Assembly (NCBI GenBank): GCA_945952315.1
Contig: CAMFIE010000018.1
Coordinates: forward strand, 1 to 64,000
Reading direction: 5' to 3'
Length of the DNA stretch: 64,000 bases
Source: an uncultured Rhizobium sp.
GTDB lineage: Bacteria > Pseudomonadota > Alphaproteobacteria > Rhizobiales > Rhizobiaceae
Part shown: positions 53,123 through 61,607 of the stretch, in pieces
How the letters are laid out: every line of letters starts with the position of its first letter
Position numbering within the stretch: position 1 is the first letter of the stretch
Notes under the pieces: generated by a model
Databases searched by the model: none
What the model saw: the letters and a program-made list of their open reading frames with translations, nothing else
Told to the model about the DNA's origin: nothing
Made by a program: the position numbers and the translations under genes

Positions 53123-53901
53123 GAGGTCTGTCCCCTGCCGGATGCGCCCGCGCCCTGGTAGTGCCAGAACAGCCAGCGTTTTTCGAATTCGAACACCAGA
53201 CTGTTGATGATCAGCCCGGCAAGCGAGATGAAGGTGATCGCGGCAAGTCCGCCCGCGATCTGGAAGTTTTCCTGCTGCCGCTGGATGAGCACGCCGATAC
53301 CGTTGGTGGCAAGCAGCATTTCGGACGTGACGCTGACGAGAAGCGCTGAGGAAACCGCCAGCCGGATACCGGTCGCGATCATCGGCAGCGATGCGGGCAG
53401 GTCGATATGCCACATGGCTTCCAGCCGGGTGAGGTTCAGCACACGGGCAACCTGATTGGCCGCCGGATGAATGGTGCGCGAGGCCTCGTAGGTATTCATC
53501 AGCAGTGGCACCGCGGCCGCATAGGCGATGATCACGATCTTTGCGCCATCGCCGGTTCCGGCAAAGAGCATCACGATGGGCACGACGGCAGGCGGCGGCA
53601 GCGTCGCCAGCATGTCGATGGCCGGTTCGAGCAGCGCGCCCAGAAGGCGCAGACGCCCGAGCAGGATGCCGAGCGGAATGAAGATCACGGCGGCGACGAC
53701 AAAGCTCACCGCGGCTCTCAGAAGCGTGTGGCCGAGTTCTCCGAGAATGGCCGGATAGAGCTTTGCGATCGACTGCGCCACCTGCAGCGGACCGGGAAAA
53801 AGCGGCGTATTGGCGCGCCAGGCGAGCACCTGCCAGATCAGGAGAAGGATGACCGGCAACACCAGCCCGTTGACATCGAAGCGGGAGCGAAGGGACTTCA
53901 T
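53119..53901 (-). CDS. ABC permease, sulfonate/nitrate/taurine type (second)
   Basis: The 260-residue inner-membrane protein has about six segments (VNGLVLPVILLLIWQVLAW at the N-terminus) and the EAA-loop NLTRLEAMWHIDLPASLPMIATGIRLAV near residue 150-180 in part. This is the SsuC/TauC type. It overlaps the sulfatase by 4 bases and the first permease by 4 bases. Confidence 0.92.
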   Translation of the reverse strand: MKSLRSRFDVNGLVLPVILLLIWQVLAWRANTPLFPGPLQVAQSIAKLYPAILGELGHTLLRAAVSFVVAAVIFIPLGILLGRLRLLGALLEPAIDMLATLPPPAVVPIVMLFAGTGDGAKIVIIAYAAAVPLLMNTYEASRTIHPAANQVARVLNLTRLEAMWHIDLPASLPMIATGIRLAVSSALLVSVTSEMLLATNGIGVLIQRQQENFQIAGGLAAITFISLAGLIINSLVFEFEKRWLFWHYQGAGASGRGQTS

Positions 53902-54677
53902 GGCGTCCGCTCCGTCATGCGGATATGCCAGCCGGTCATCTGCCAGCGGGCGCGGTTGACCAGCCAGTTGATCAGCGCTCCGTTCAGCGCACAGACGAAC
54001 ATCAGCGCATAGACGTCCGGGATTTTGGTCGCGAAGGCCTTGCGGATCAGCATGAATCCGAGCCCGTCATGTCCGGCAAGCATTTCAGAAACCACAACGG
54101 CAATCAGGCTGATTGTTGCGGCATAGCGGATGCCCGAAAAGATTTCCGGCATGGCGGCGGGCAATTTGATCCGAAACAGAATGTCCCGGTCACTCAGCCC
54201 GAGCATCCGTCCGGTTTTCATCGGCACATCACCCGTTGCCGCAAGCGCCGCCACGCCGTTTAGGTAAGGCGGCCAGACGGTGACGAGAATGATGATGAAG
54301 GCATAGAGCTTTGCCCCGAGCCCGAGCATGAACACGGCCATCGGCACCAGTGCTGCAGGCGGGATCGGCTGTACCAGCGCTGCAATCGGCTGGAAGCCCG
54401 CGCGAAAGACCGGTGAGACATCCGAAAGGATCGCCAGCGACACGCCGATCACCACCGAACCGGCAAGCCCGATCAGCGCGCGCATCAGCGTCAGCCCGTC
54501 ACCGGTCAGAAGCTCGCCGGAGAGCAGCATTGTCCAGAAGGAGGACGCAATCGCGGGAATGCCGGGAAAATACTTTTCCGGCACGAGCTGCAGCGACGCG
54601 ACGATCTGCCAGACCAGCACGATGATTAGGAAGGAGACCGGGCCGCGAAAGCGCAGCAAAAGGGTTTCAAGCGCCAT
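53898..54677 (-). CDS. ABC permease, sulfonate/nitrate/taurine type (first)
   Basis: The 259-residue protein is a paralogue of the second permease: VSFLIIVLVWQIVASLQL at the N-terminus, a GLSDRDILFRIKLPAAMPEIFSGIRYAA EAA-region in part, and FMLIRKAFATKIPDVYALM before the last segment. Two different permease subunits suggest a heterodimer. It follows the ATPase gene with 3 bases between. Confidence 0.92.
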   Translation of the reverse strand: MALETLLLRFRGPVSFLIIVLVWQIVASLQLVPEKYFPGIPAIASSFWTMLLSGELLTGDGLTLMRALIGLAGSVVIGVSLAILSDVSPVFRAGFQPIAALVQPIPPAALVPMAVFMLGLGAKLYAFIIILVTVWPPYLNGVAALAATGDVPMKTGRMLGLSDRDILFRIKLPAAMPEIFSGIRYAATISLIAVVVSEMLAGHDGLGFMLIRKAFATKIPDVYALMFVCALNGALINWLVNRARWQMTGWHIRMTERTP

Positions 54678-54680
54678 GGC

Positions 54681-55481
54681 TCACGCCTTTTCCGCAAGCG
54701 GGACTTCTGCCCGGAACCGGCGGATGGCGGCCATCACATCATGCCGGATCTCGAGGAAGCGCGGGTCCTCCCGGGTGGTGATCTGGTCGCGCCGGGTGCC
54801 GAGATCGACCGGAATTTCGTGGTCGACACGCGTCGGCCTGCGGGTCAGCACCACCACGCGGTCTGCCATATAGACGGCCTCATCCACATCATGGGTGACG
54901 AGAATGCAGGTCTGGTTGAAACGGGCGGCAAGCTCCAGCAGCAGATCCTGCATGTCCGCACGGGTCTGGGCATCGACGGCGGCGAGCGGTTCGTCGAGGA
55001 GGAGCAGCTCGCTTTCGGCCGCAAGGCCGCGGGCAATCGCCACCCGCTGCTGCATGCCGCCGGACAGTTGCCAGGGATAATGGGCATCAAAGCCCTTGAG
55101 GCCGACCGCGTCCATCAGCTCCAGCCCGCGCCGCCGCTTGTCGGCGCGGCTCATGGAGGGATTGCGGATCATGCCGAACAGGATGTTGTCGAGATTGGTT
55201 TTCCAGGGGAACAGCGAGCGCGAATAATCCTGGAACACCACGGAAATACCCGGCGACGGCCCGTTGAGCGGGGTGCCTTGAAACAGGATGGAACCGGAAT
55301 CCGGCTTCATCAGGCCTGCCAGTGCCATCAGAAGCGTGGTCTTGCCGCAGCCGGACGGTCCGACAATCGAGACGAATTCACCTTTCGAAACCGAAAAGCT
55401 GATCCCGTCCAGAATGCGCAGGGCTTTTGCGCCCGAGCCATAGGCTTTCGCCAGCTCTCTCGCATCGAGCAGCCGATCCAT
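54681..55481 (-). CDS. ABC ATPase, sulfonate/nitrate/taurine type
   Basis: The 266-residue cytosolic ATPase has Walker A GPSGCGKTT, signature LSGGMQQRVAIA, Walker B LLLDEPLAAVD and H-loop VTHDVDEAVYMADR, the set typical of SsuB/TauB/NrtD. The ATG at 55481 follows GGAGGGTAAA; another frame start five codons earlier is less likely. It lies 81 bases downstream of the binding-protein gene. Confidence 0.93.
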   Translation of the reverse strand: MDRLLDARELAKAYGSGAKALRILDGISFSVSKGEFVSIVGPSGCGKTTLLMALAGLMKPDSGSILFQGTPLNGPSPGISVVFQDYSRSLFPWKTNLDNILFGMIRNPSMSRADKRRRGLELMDAVGLKGFDAHYPWQLSGGMQQRVAIARGLAAESELLLLDEPLAAVDAQTRADMQDLLLELAARFNQTCILVTHDVDEAVYMADRVVVLTRRPTRVDHEIPVDLGTRRDQITTREDPRFLEIRHDVMAAIRRFRAEVPLAEKA

Positions 55482-55562
55482 TTTACCCTCCCTCATGCCG
55501 CCCGCCTGTCCGGTGCCGCAATGGTCACCGGACGTTTGGCAGATGCCTGACTGTCTCTTTCG

Positions 55563-56546
55563 TCATTCGGCCAGATTGTCGACCATGTCGTCGGCCTTGA
55601 CCGGATCGGCGACCATGCCTGTCGCATGCATGGAATCGAGCAGTTTCTGCACGTCGGCGTTGGAGATCGCCATGCTTTCGCGCACGATCGGCAGGTTGAA
55701 GCTCTTTGCCGTATCCACCGTCAGGCCAAGGAATTCCACGGCCGCCGCCTCTTCCTTTGCCCGGTCGGCAAGCATGGCCTTGCGGGCCTGATCGGTGACC
55801 GCGATGAACTTTTTCAACGCATCGCGATTGGCGGCGAGATAGTCGTCGCTTGCGAAGATCACGTCGTTGATCACCGGCTCCTTCTCGTCGGCAAGCATGC
55901 CTTGGGCAATCACGGTCGCACCGATCTTGGCATTGGCGGAAATCGAGGCATAGAAGGGATTGATGGTGCAGGCCGCATCGATGCTGGCCTGTTCAAGGGC
56001 TGCTTCCTGCTGCGGGAAGGGCAGCACGACCGGCTCCGCTTCCTCGAACTTGATGTTGGCCTTCATCATATGGTCACGCCAGGCGAGCTCACACAGACCG
56101 CCATTGGCATTGAAGGAAATCTTTTTGCCCTTCACGCCTTCGAGGCTGGTGATGCCGGAGGCCTTGGACGCGACAAGCCAGATGAATTTCTTGTCCGGAT
56201 CGACTTCATGGCCAAGCGCTGCCACCATCTTAACATTGACGCCGTTGAGGCGGGCATTGATCGGCGGCACGGGGGCGGCATAGCCGATATCGGCTGAACC
56301 GGACGCAATCGCGGCGACGACGGCAGGGCCGCCCTGCACTTCGGTGAGTTCGAGATCGATGCCGGCCTTCTCGTAGTCGCCAGCCTTCTTGGCCGCCATG
56401 ATCGGCAGCATGCTGTCGGCAAGGAGATAGGCGAAGCGGAGCTTGACCATATCGGCCGCACCGGCAGATCCGGTCTGAAGTCCGAGCGCGAGTAGGGCTG
56501 CTGGCAGCAGCATGGAAGAAGTCTTGAGCATGGCTTTAAACTGCAT
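55563..56546 (-). CDS. ABC substrate-binding protein, SsuA/TauA-like
   Basis: The 327-residue precursor has a signal (LLPAALLALGLQTGSAGA) and an NMT1/SsuA-like fold with LRFAYLLADSMLPIMAAKKAGDY, VQGGPAVVAAIASGSADIGYA and GVKGKKISFNANGG. It would bind a sulfonate, sulfate ester or similar anion in the periplasm for this transporter. CAGGGGAACGACA precedes the ATG. It heads the operon and is divergent from the MarR gene at 56646. Confidence 0.92.
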   Translation of the reverse strand: MQFKAMLKTSSMLLPAALLALGLQTGSAGAADMVKLRFAYLLADSMLPIMAAKKAGDYEKAGIDLELTEVQGGPAVVAAIASGSADIGYAAPVPPINARLNGVNVKMVAALGHEVDPDKKFIWLVASKASGITSLEGVKGKKISFNANGGLCELAWRDHMMKANIKFEEAEPVVLPFPQQEAALEQASIDAACTINPFYASISANAKIGATVIAQGMLADEKEPVINDVIFASDDYLAANRDALKKFIAVTDQARKAMLADRAKEEAAAVEFLGLTVDTAKSFNLPIVRESMAISNADVQKLLDSMHATGMVADPVKADDMVDNLAE

Positions 56547-56639
56547 TGTCGTTCCCCTGTTCTGGATCTGTCATGCGCCCGCTTGCGAGGCTGCATCGTT
56601 TCATGCGACCTAGTTGCGAGCAAAATCTGCGGGAAATGC

Positions 56640-56652
56640 TTGACAATGTCAA
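56640..56652. promoter_or_regulatory. Palindrome in the divergent ABC/MarR promoter region
   Basis: Arms TTGACA and TGTCAA flank a central A. It lies 94 bases from the binding-protein ATG and overlaps the proposed MarR start at 56646. A second inverted repeat, TTTGCC-CAAT-GGCAAA (56660-56675), abuts the alternative ATG at 56676. Either could be the MarR operator. Confidence 0.45.
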
Positions 56653-57146
56653 ATATAAATTTGCCCAATGGCAAAATGGATGGTCTGGGTCCGACGCCCT
56701 CGCCCTGGACGGAACCGAAAGACATCACGGATCTGTTCTCCTACCGGCTTGCCTATCTGGTGCGTCTGAATGACCGGCACGCGCAGACGGTGCTGATCGA
56801 GCAATACGGGCTGACGCTGGTGGAGTGGCGTACGCTGGCCACGATCCGCTTTCTGGAGCGCCCGTCGCTGCGGCATCTCGCCCGCACCACCCAGCAGGAT
56901 GAAGGCCAGCTCAGCCGCTATGTAACCGGCCTGATCAAGCGCGACCTGCTGGCAAAAAATGTCAGCGAACAGGACCAGCGCGTGGTGGAACTGACCCTGA
57001 CCGAAAAGGGCGAGGCCCTGCACCGGGATGTGATGCTCTTTGCCTGGAAGCTCAACCAGGACATGTTCACAGATTTCAACGAGGCGGAACAGCAACAGCT
57101 CTTCCTGCTGCTGGACAAGCTGTTCAACGCGGTGAGCCGGTTTTGA
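56646..57146 (+). CDS. MarR family regulator of the sulfatase/ABC operon
   Basis: The 166-residue protein has a MarR winged helix: LIEQYGLTLVEWRTLATIRFL, LRHLARTTQQDEGQLSRYVTGLIKRDLLAK and VVELTLTEKGEALH. It is divergent from the ABC/sulfatase operon, its probable target. The start is uncertain: ATG 56646 has GGGA eleven bases upstream, but ATG 56676 begins MDGLGP and leaves the palindrome upstream free. The ligand is unknown, perhaps the imported compound. Confidence 0.85.
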   Translation: MSNINLPNGKMDGLGPTPSPWTEPKDITDLFSYRLAYLVRLNDRHAQTVLIEQYGLTLVEWRTLATIRFLERPSLRHLARTTQQDEGQLSRYVTGLIKRDLLAKNVSEQDQRVVELTLTEKGEALHRDVMLFAWKLNQDMFTDFNEAEQQQLFLLLDKLFNAVSRF

Positions 57147-57205
57147 GCGCAGGGTATATCCGGCTCCCGTCTGACCCGGGAAAGAGGGAAAATCCGGCTT
57201 GAATT

Positions 57206-57219
57206 TGCAAGCGATTGCA
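57206..57219. promoter_or_regulatory. LacI-type operator before the lacI gene
   Basis: TGCAA-GCGA-TTGCA is an inverted repeat with a CG-containing centre, the form bound by LacI-family proteins. It lies 62 bases upstream of the GTG start of the LacI gene. The same pattern recurs at 61512-61531. Confidence 0.65.
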
Positions 57220-57281
57220 GTTTTCTTGTTCAGGAGCGGTCCCGCAAACGGGTCCGGTTGCGACAAGCGGTGGAGTAGGAT

Positions 57282-58289
57282 GTGCCGGTAACCCTGAATG
57301 ATGTAGCGGCTCTGGCGGGTGTTTCGGCTTCTGCGGTGTCGCGAACCTTCACCGAGGGGGCTTCCGTTTCCCGCAAGACGCGGGAAAAGGTGGAAAAGGC
57401 CGCGCGTGAGCTTGGCTATACGCCGAGTGCGCTTGCCTCGGCACTGAGCACCGGACGCACAAAGCTGATCGGACTTGTCTCGAACAATTTCCACAACCCG
57501 ATCTTCCTGCAGGTCTTCGATCTTTTCACCCGGCTGCTGCAGGAGCGTGGTTTGCGCCCGCTGCTTGTCAATCTCTCCGGCGAAACCGACCCGGCCCATT
57601 CCCTGCGCATGCTGCGGCAATATTCGGTGGACGGCGTGATCGTGGCCTCCTCCACCCTGCCGCCGCAGTTTTCCGAAGCGTTCAAGCATGCCGGTATTCC
57701 GGTCGTGCATTCCTTCGGGCGATGGTCCGCCTCGCCAACGGTCAATGTGGTCGGGATCGACAATGTCACCGGCGGGCGGATTGCGGCGGAGGCGCTGATT
57801 GCGCGGGGATACCGGAAGGTGGCTTTTCTCGGGGGGCCGGAACAGGCAACCTCCACCATCGACCGCCGCGCAGGTTTTTTCGAGGTCATCCGTGCCCAAC
57901 CCGGCATGACCTATTCGGAAAGCTTTGCAAGCGCCTATTCCTTCGAGGCGGGACGCGCGGAAATGATGCGCTTGCTTGCGGCCGGGCCTTTGTCCGAAGC
58001 CTATTTCTGCGGCGATGACGTGCTTTCGATTGGTGTGATGAGTGCCTTGCAGGAGGCTGGCAAGCGCATTCCGGACGATGTCGGGCTGCTCGGCCTCAAC
58101 AATATGGAGATTTCCGGCTGGCAGAATATCGCGCTCACCACGATCAATCTGCCGCTCAAGGAAATCATCCAGTCCTCGATCGAACTGGTGATTTCCCTGA
58201 TGGAGGACCCGGAGCGGCTGCCTGAAGCACGGATTTTTCCATGCCATCTGGTGGAGCGCAATTCCTTGCGCCCCATCCTGCTGAAATGA
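57282..58289 (+). CDS. LacI family transcriptional regulator
   Basis: The 335-residue protein begins with the LacI helix-turn-helix VTLNDVAALAGVSASAVSRTF and hinge TPSALASALSTGRT, followed by a periplasmic-binding-protein-like sensor domain (LIGLVSNNFHNPIFLQVF, VVGIDNVTGGRIAAEAL, DVGLLGLNNMEISGW). The start is GTG with GGAGTAGGAT upstream. It is convergent with the first Gfo/Idh gene and likely controls this cluster; the effector may be a polyol or its early product. Confidence 0.92.
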   Translation: MPVTLNDVAALAGVSASAVSRTFTEGASVSRKTREKVEKAARELGYTPSALASALSTGRTKLIGLVSNNFHNPIFLQVFDLFTRLLQERGLRPLLVNLSGETDPAHSLRMLRQYSVDGVIVASSTLPPQFSEAFKHAGIPVVHSFGRWSASPTVNVVGIDNVTGGRIAAEALIARGYRKVAFLGGPEQATSTIDRRAGFFEVIRAQPGMTYSESFASAYSFEAGRAEMMRLLAAGPLSEAYFCGDDVLSIGVMSALQEAGKRIPDDVGLLGLNNMEISGWQNIALTTINLPLKEIIQSSIELVISLMEDPERLPEARIFPCHLVERNSLRPILLK

Positions 58290-58290
58290 A

Positions 58291-59424
58291 TTAGCGCAGG
58301 CTTGGCGGACGGGCATCCACCCAGGCGCCATTCTGCTTTGCGGAACTGACGGCGGCGTGCACGGCGGCCATCGAGCGCAGGCCGTCGATTGCCTTTGGCA
58401 GGCCGGATCGGGTCTCGCCCCGGATTGCGGCTGCGAGATCCACATAGATATTGGCAACCGCAAGCGGAAACCCTTCCGGATGGGCGATTGCCACGCGGCT
58501 GAGGCGCGATGCCTCGTCCGAGAGGCCCGACTCGCCCTTTTCCATGATCTGCGTGCGACCACCGACCGGCGTGTAATAGACCTGGTTCGGCTGCTCGGAC
58601 GCCCAGCGCAGACCGCCGGTTTCGCCGAAAATCTGGATATCGAAGCCATGCTGGCGGCCAATCGCAACCGATGAGGTCCAGAGACGGCCGACGGTGCCGC
58701 CTTCCATACGGAAGTTGACCATCGCATCATCTTCCAGCGCCCGGCTCGAAATGGTCGAGGCGAAATCGGCCGACAGGGTTCTCACCTCGTCGCCGGTGAC
58801 GAACGAGGCCATGTGCAGGGCATGGATGCCGCAATCGGCAAACTGCCCGGAAATCCCCGCCATCGCCGGATCATAGCGCCAGCGCACGCGCGGATTGTCG
58901 GCATCGGCCGCATTGCCATGGTGGCCATGGCTGAAATTCGCGACCACCAGCCGCACCTTGCCGATCTGGCCGGTTGCCACCATCTGGCGCATTTCGCGCA
59001 CCATCGGATAGGCGCTGTAGCAATAGTTGACGGCGCAGATGCGGCCGGCCTTTGCCGCGACCTTCACGATTTCCTCGCCTTCCTCCACCGTCATGGTCAT
59101 CGGCTTTTCGCAAAGCACGTGAAAGCCGGATTCGAGAAAAGCCTTGGTGATTTCGAAATGGGTGGAATTCGGCGTCGCCACGGTAACGAGATCGATCCGG
59201 TCAGCCCGGTTGCGTTCGCCCGCAAGCATTTCCTTCCAGTCGCCATAGGCCCGGTCATCCGCGCAGCCAAGGCGGCGGGCATAGTCGCGGCCCTTGTCCG
59301 GGTTCACATCCGGGGCGGCTGCGGCAAGATTAAACAGGCCGTCCGCTTGCGCGCCCAGCCGGTGTGCTGGGCCGATCTGGCTTCCTTCGCCGCCACCGAT
59401 CAGGCCCCAGTTCAGTTTGGTCAT
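58291..59424 (-). CDS. Gfo/Idh/MocA family oxidoreductase
   Basis: The 377-residue NAD(P)-dependent dehydrogenase has a Rossmann start WGLIGGGEGSQIGPAHR (residues 5-21) and the cofactor/catalytic motif HVLCEKPMTMT, followed by a GFO-like C-domain with GISGQFADCGIHALHMASF. Such enzymes oxidise sugars or inositols. The ATG at 59424 has GAGGAG upstream. It is the last gene of the minus-strand operon led by the gene at 61488. Confidence 0.9.
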   Translation of the reverse strand: MTKLNWGLIGGGEGSQIGPAHRLGAQADGLFNLAAAAPDVNPDKGRDYARRLGCADDRAYGDWKEMLAGERNRADRIDLVTVATPNSTHFEITKAFLESGFHVLCEKPMTMTVEEGEEIVKVAAKAGRICAVNYCYSAYPMVREMRQMVATGQIGKVRLVVANFSHGHHGNAADADNPRVRWRYDPAMAGISGQFADCGIHALHMASFVTGDEVRTLSADFASTISSRALEDDAMVNFRMEGGTVGRLWTSSVAIGRQHGFDIQIFGETGGLRWASEQPNQVYYTPVGGRTQIMEKGESGLSDEASRLSRVAIAHPEGFPLAVANIYVDLAAAIRGETRSGLPKAIDGLRSMAAVHAAVSSAKQNGAWVDARPPSLR

Positions 59425-59435
59425 CTCAGCGCTCC

Positions 59436-60329
59436 TCAATTGAATCCGATTGATTCGAGATAGGTCCGGTTGGCAATGGCATCATCCTTCGGCCGGACGT
59501 CAAGGGTCGGATCGCAATCCTGTTCCACCGTGCACCAGCCTTCGAAACCATGGTCAAGAAGCACCTGCCGAACAGCGGGAAAATCCACCATGCCCTTGCC
59601 GAGATTGCAGAAGATGCCCTGACCGCACGCATCGTAGAAACCGGTCCGTTTGCTCACGACATCGGCGCGTATGGCGGGATCAATATCCTTGAAATGCATG
59701 TAGGAAATGCGGGGCATATGACGTTTCATGAAGGCCACCGGATCAAATCCGGCATAGGCGTGGTGGCCGGTATCGAAGCAGATCTTCAGGATGTCCGGAT
59801 CCACTTCCGCAAGCAGCCGCTCCAGCTCCGGCTCGAAATCCATGAAGCCTGCCGCATGGGCATGGATACCGACTGTCAGGCCATAGTCCTCGGTGCCCAT
59901 CCGGGCGATCCGGGCAATGCGGTCGCGAAAGGCGCGCCATTCCTCCGGCCCCATCTGTTCGGCCTCGTTTGCCCGGCCGGCGGTCGGCGCCCGGCGCGGC
60001 GAAATGCTGTCGATCAGCACCAGATGGCGTGCGCCATGGGCAACAAGCGCCTTGCAGGTGCGGATCGCCGCATCTTCCACATCCGCCCATTGGGCCGGAT
60101 CATGAAACGGGCGAAACACGACGCCGCCAATCAGCGTCAGGTCGTGTTCGGCAAGCGCGTCGCCAAGTTCTGCGGGGTCTTCCGGCATAAAGCCGATAGG
60201 GCCAAGCTCGATCCCCTTGTAACCGGCTGCCGCACATTCCGAAAGCACGGTGCGCCAGTGGGGATTTCGGGGATCGGCGGCAAATTCCACGCCCCAGGAA
60301 CAGGGGGCGTTACCAATACGGATCGTCAT
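59436..60329 (-). CDS. IolE-like sugar phosphate isomerase/epimerase (TIM barrel)
   Basis: The 297-residue protein has the xylose-isomerase-like TIM-barrel pattern: IGNAPCSWGVEFAADPRNPHW near the N-terminus, GYKGIELGPIGFMPE, HAHAAGFMDFEPELERLL, CFDTGHHAYAG and ISYMHFKDIDP, with metal-ligand Glu, Asp and His. The closest function I recall is inosose dehydratase (IolE), but sugar isomerases share this plan. It lies between the two Gfo/Idh genes on the same strand. Confidence 0.85.
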   Translation of the reverse strand: MTIRIGNAPCSWGVEFAADPRNPHWRTVLSECAAAGYKGIELGPIGFMPEDPAELGDALAEHDLTLIGGVVFRPFHDPAQWADVEDAAIRTCKALVAHGARHLVLIDSISPRRAPTAGRANEAEQMGPEEWRAFRDRIARIARMGTEDYGLTVGIHAHAAGFMDFEPELERLLAEVDPDILKICFDTGHHAYAGFDPVAFMKRHMPRISYMHFKDIDPAIRADVVSKRTGFYDACGQGIFCNLGKGMVDFPAVRQVLLDHGFEGWCTVEQDCDPTLDVRPKDDAIANRTYLESIGFN

Positions 60330-60360
60330 GAGACAGGTCCTTGTCGAGAGGGTTGAATGT

Positions 60361-61488
60361 CTAGAGTGTTGAAACGGTGATCCAGCGCTTCTGCGCTGCC
60401 GAAGCCAGTGCTGCGGCCACGATCTGGTTGACCATCATGCCATCGTGAAAAGTTGCGGCACCGGTGTTGCGACCTGCAATCGCCTCCAGGAAATCCCGCG
60501 CCTCGATGATGATCTGGTCCTGATAGCCGGTGCCATGGCCCGGGCCCTGGCAGAAGGGCAGGTAATCGGGATGATCGGGCCCCGTCAGGATCTTGCGGAA
60601 GCCGCGCCGGTCCGCAGGCTCATCCGAACGATAGAGCCAGAGCGCATTCTGGTCTTCCTGATCAAACCGGATCGCCCCCTTCGTGCCATGCACCTCATAG
60701 GCATAACCCATCTTGCGTCCGGTCGCGATGCGGCTGAAATGCATGTGGCCCATCACGCCGCTTTCGAACCGGCACATCATGTGGGCCTGATCGTCATTGG
60801 TGACCTCCCGCAGGCCTTCCGGCGAGGGCCGCTTGCGATGGACTGTCTCCACTTCGGCGCTCAGGCTTGCAACCGGTCCCATCAGGGCAAGCGCACAGTG
60901 GATCATATGCGGGGCAAGATCGCCCATCGTGCCATTGGCCATGCCTTCGGTACGCCAGGTGGCAGGGGAGGAGGGATCGGCCATGAAATCTTCCGTATGC
61001 TCACCCCGGAACCAGGTGACGGAACCGATTTCGCCAGATTCGATCAGCTGTTTTGCAAATTGCGTGGCGGGCGTGCGGGCATAGTTGAAGCCGACCATGT
61101 TGACCGCACCGGCTCGGGTCGCTGCTGCAAGCATCGCGCGGCTGTCGTCCAGCGAGGCGCCGAGCGGCTTTTCGCAGAAGACCGGTTTTCCAAGGGCAAA
61201 GGCCGCTTCTGCAATTGCGCGGTGCTCGCTTTGCGGCGATGCAATCACGACCGCACCGACGGCGGGATCGGCAACCAGTTCCCGCCAGTTTCCCGTCGCG
61301 CGGGCAAAGCCATAGGCCTTTCTGTAGCGATCCGCAGACTGCGCGCTCGATGCCGCGACCATTTCCAGCCGGGGTCTGAGCGCCGTGTTGAACACTGCGC
61401 CCACCGCCGCATAGGCCACCGCATGGGCCTTGCCCATATAGCCACCGCCCACGATGCCAATCCCGATTTCGGGTCCGATCTCCGGCAT
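60361..61488 (-). CDS. Gfo/Idh/MocA family oxidoreductase
   Basis: The 375-residue protein starts IGIGIVGGGYMGKAHAVAYA (nucleotide-binding) and has the PVFCEKPLGASLDDSRAML motif with catalytic-lysine EKP, then a substrate domain with GDLAPHMIHCALAL. It differs from the other dehydrogenase, so two oxidation steps or two substrates are likely. GGAGGACAAC precedes the ATG. It heads the minus-strand operon; the divergent iolD starts 119 bases away, with a LacI-type operator between. Confidence 0.9.
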   Translation of the reverse strand: MPEIGPEIGIGIVGGGYMGKAHAVAYAAVGAVFNTALRPRLEMVAASSAQSADRYRKAYGFARATGNWRELVADPAVGAVVIASPQSEHRAIAEAAFALGKPVFCEKPLGASLDDSRAMLAAATRAGAVNMVGFNYARTPATQFAKQLIESGEIGSVTWFRGEHTEDFMADPSSPATWRTEGMANGTMGDLAPHMIHCALALMGPVASLSAEVETVHRKRPSPEGLREVTNDDQAHMMCRFESGVMGHMHFSRIATGRKMGYAYEVHGTKGAIRFDQEDQNALWLYRSDEPADRRGFRKILTGPDHPDYLPFCQGPGHGTGYQDQIIIEARDFLEAIAGRNTGAATFHDGMMVNQIVAAALASAAQKRWITVSTL

Positions 61489-61511
61489 GTTGTCCTCCGA
61501 TGTAAAAAATT

Positions 61512-61531
61512 TTTTGCAAGCGGTTGCAAAA
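61512..61531. promoter_or_regulatory. LacI-type operator in the divergent Gfo/Idh-iolD promoter region
   Basis: Eight-base arms TTTTGCAA and TTGCAAAA flank GCGG. Its core TGCAAGCGGTTGCA differs by one base from the copy before the lacI gene. It is 23 bases from the Gfo/Idh ATG and 76 from iolD, so one bound repressor could close both. Confidence 0.7.
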
Positions 61532-61607
61532 TTCGTAACCTGCGTTCAGACTGAAATCAACGGCCCAAATGCATCGGGCGAAAAAATAGTCGGAGACAGG
61601 AGAAGGC

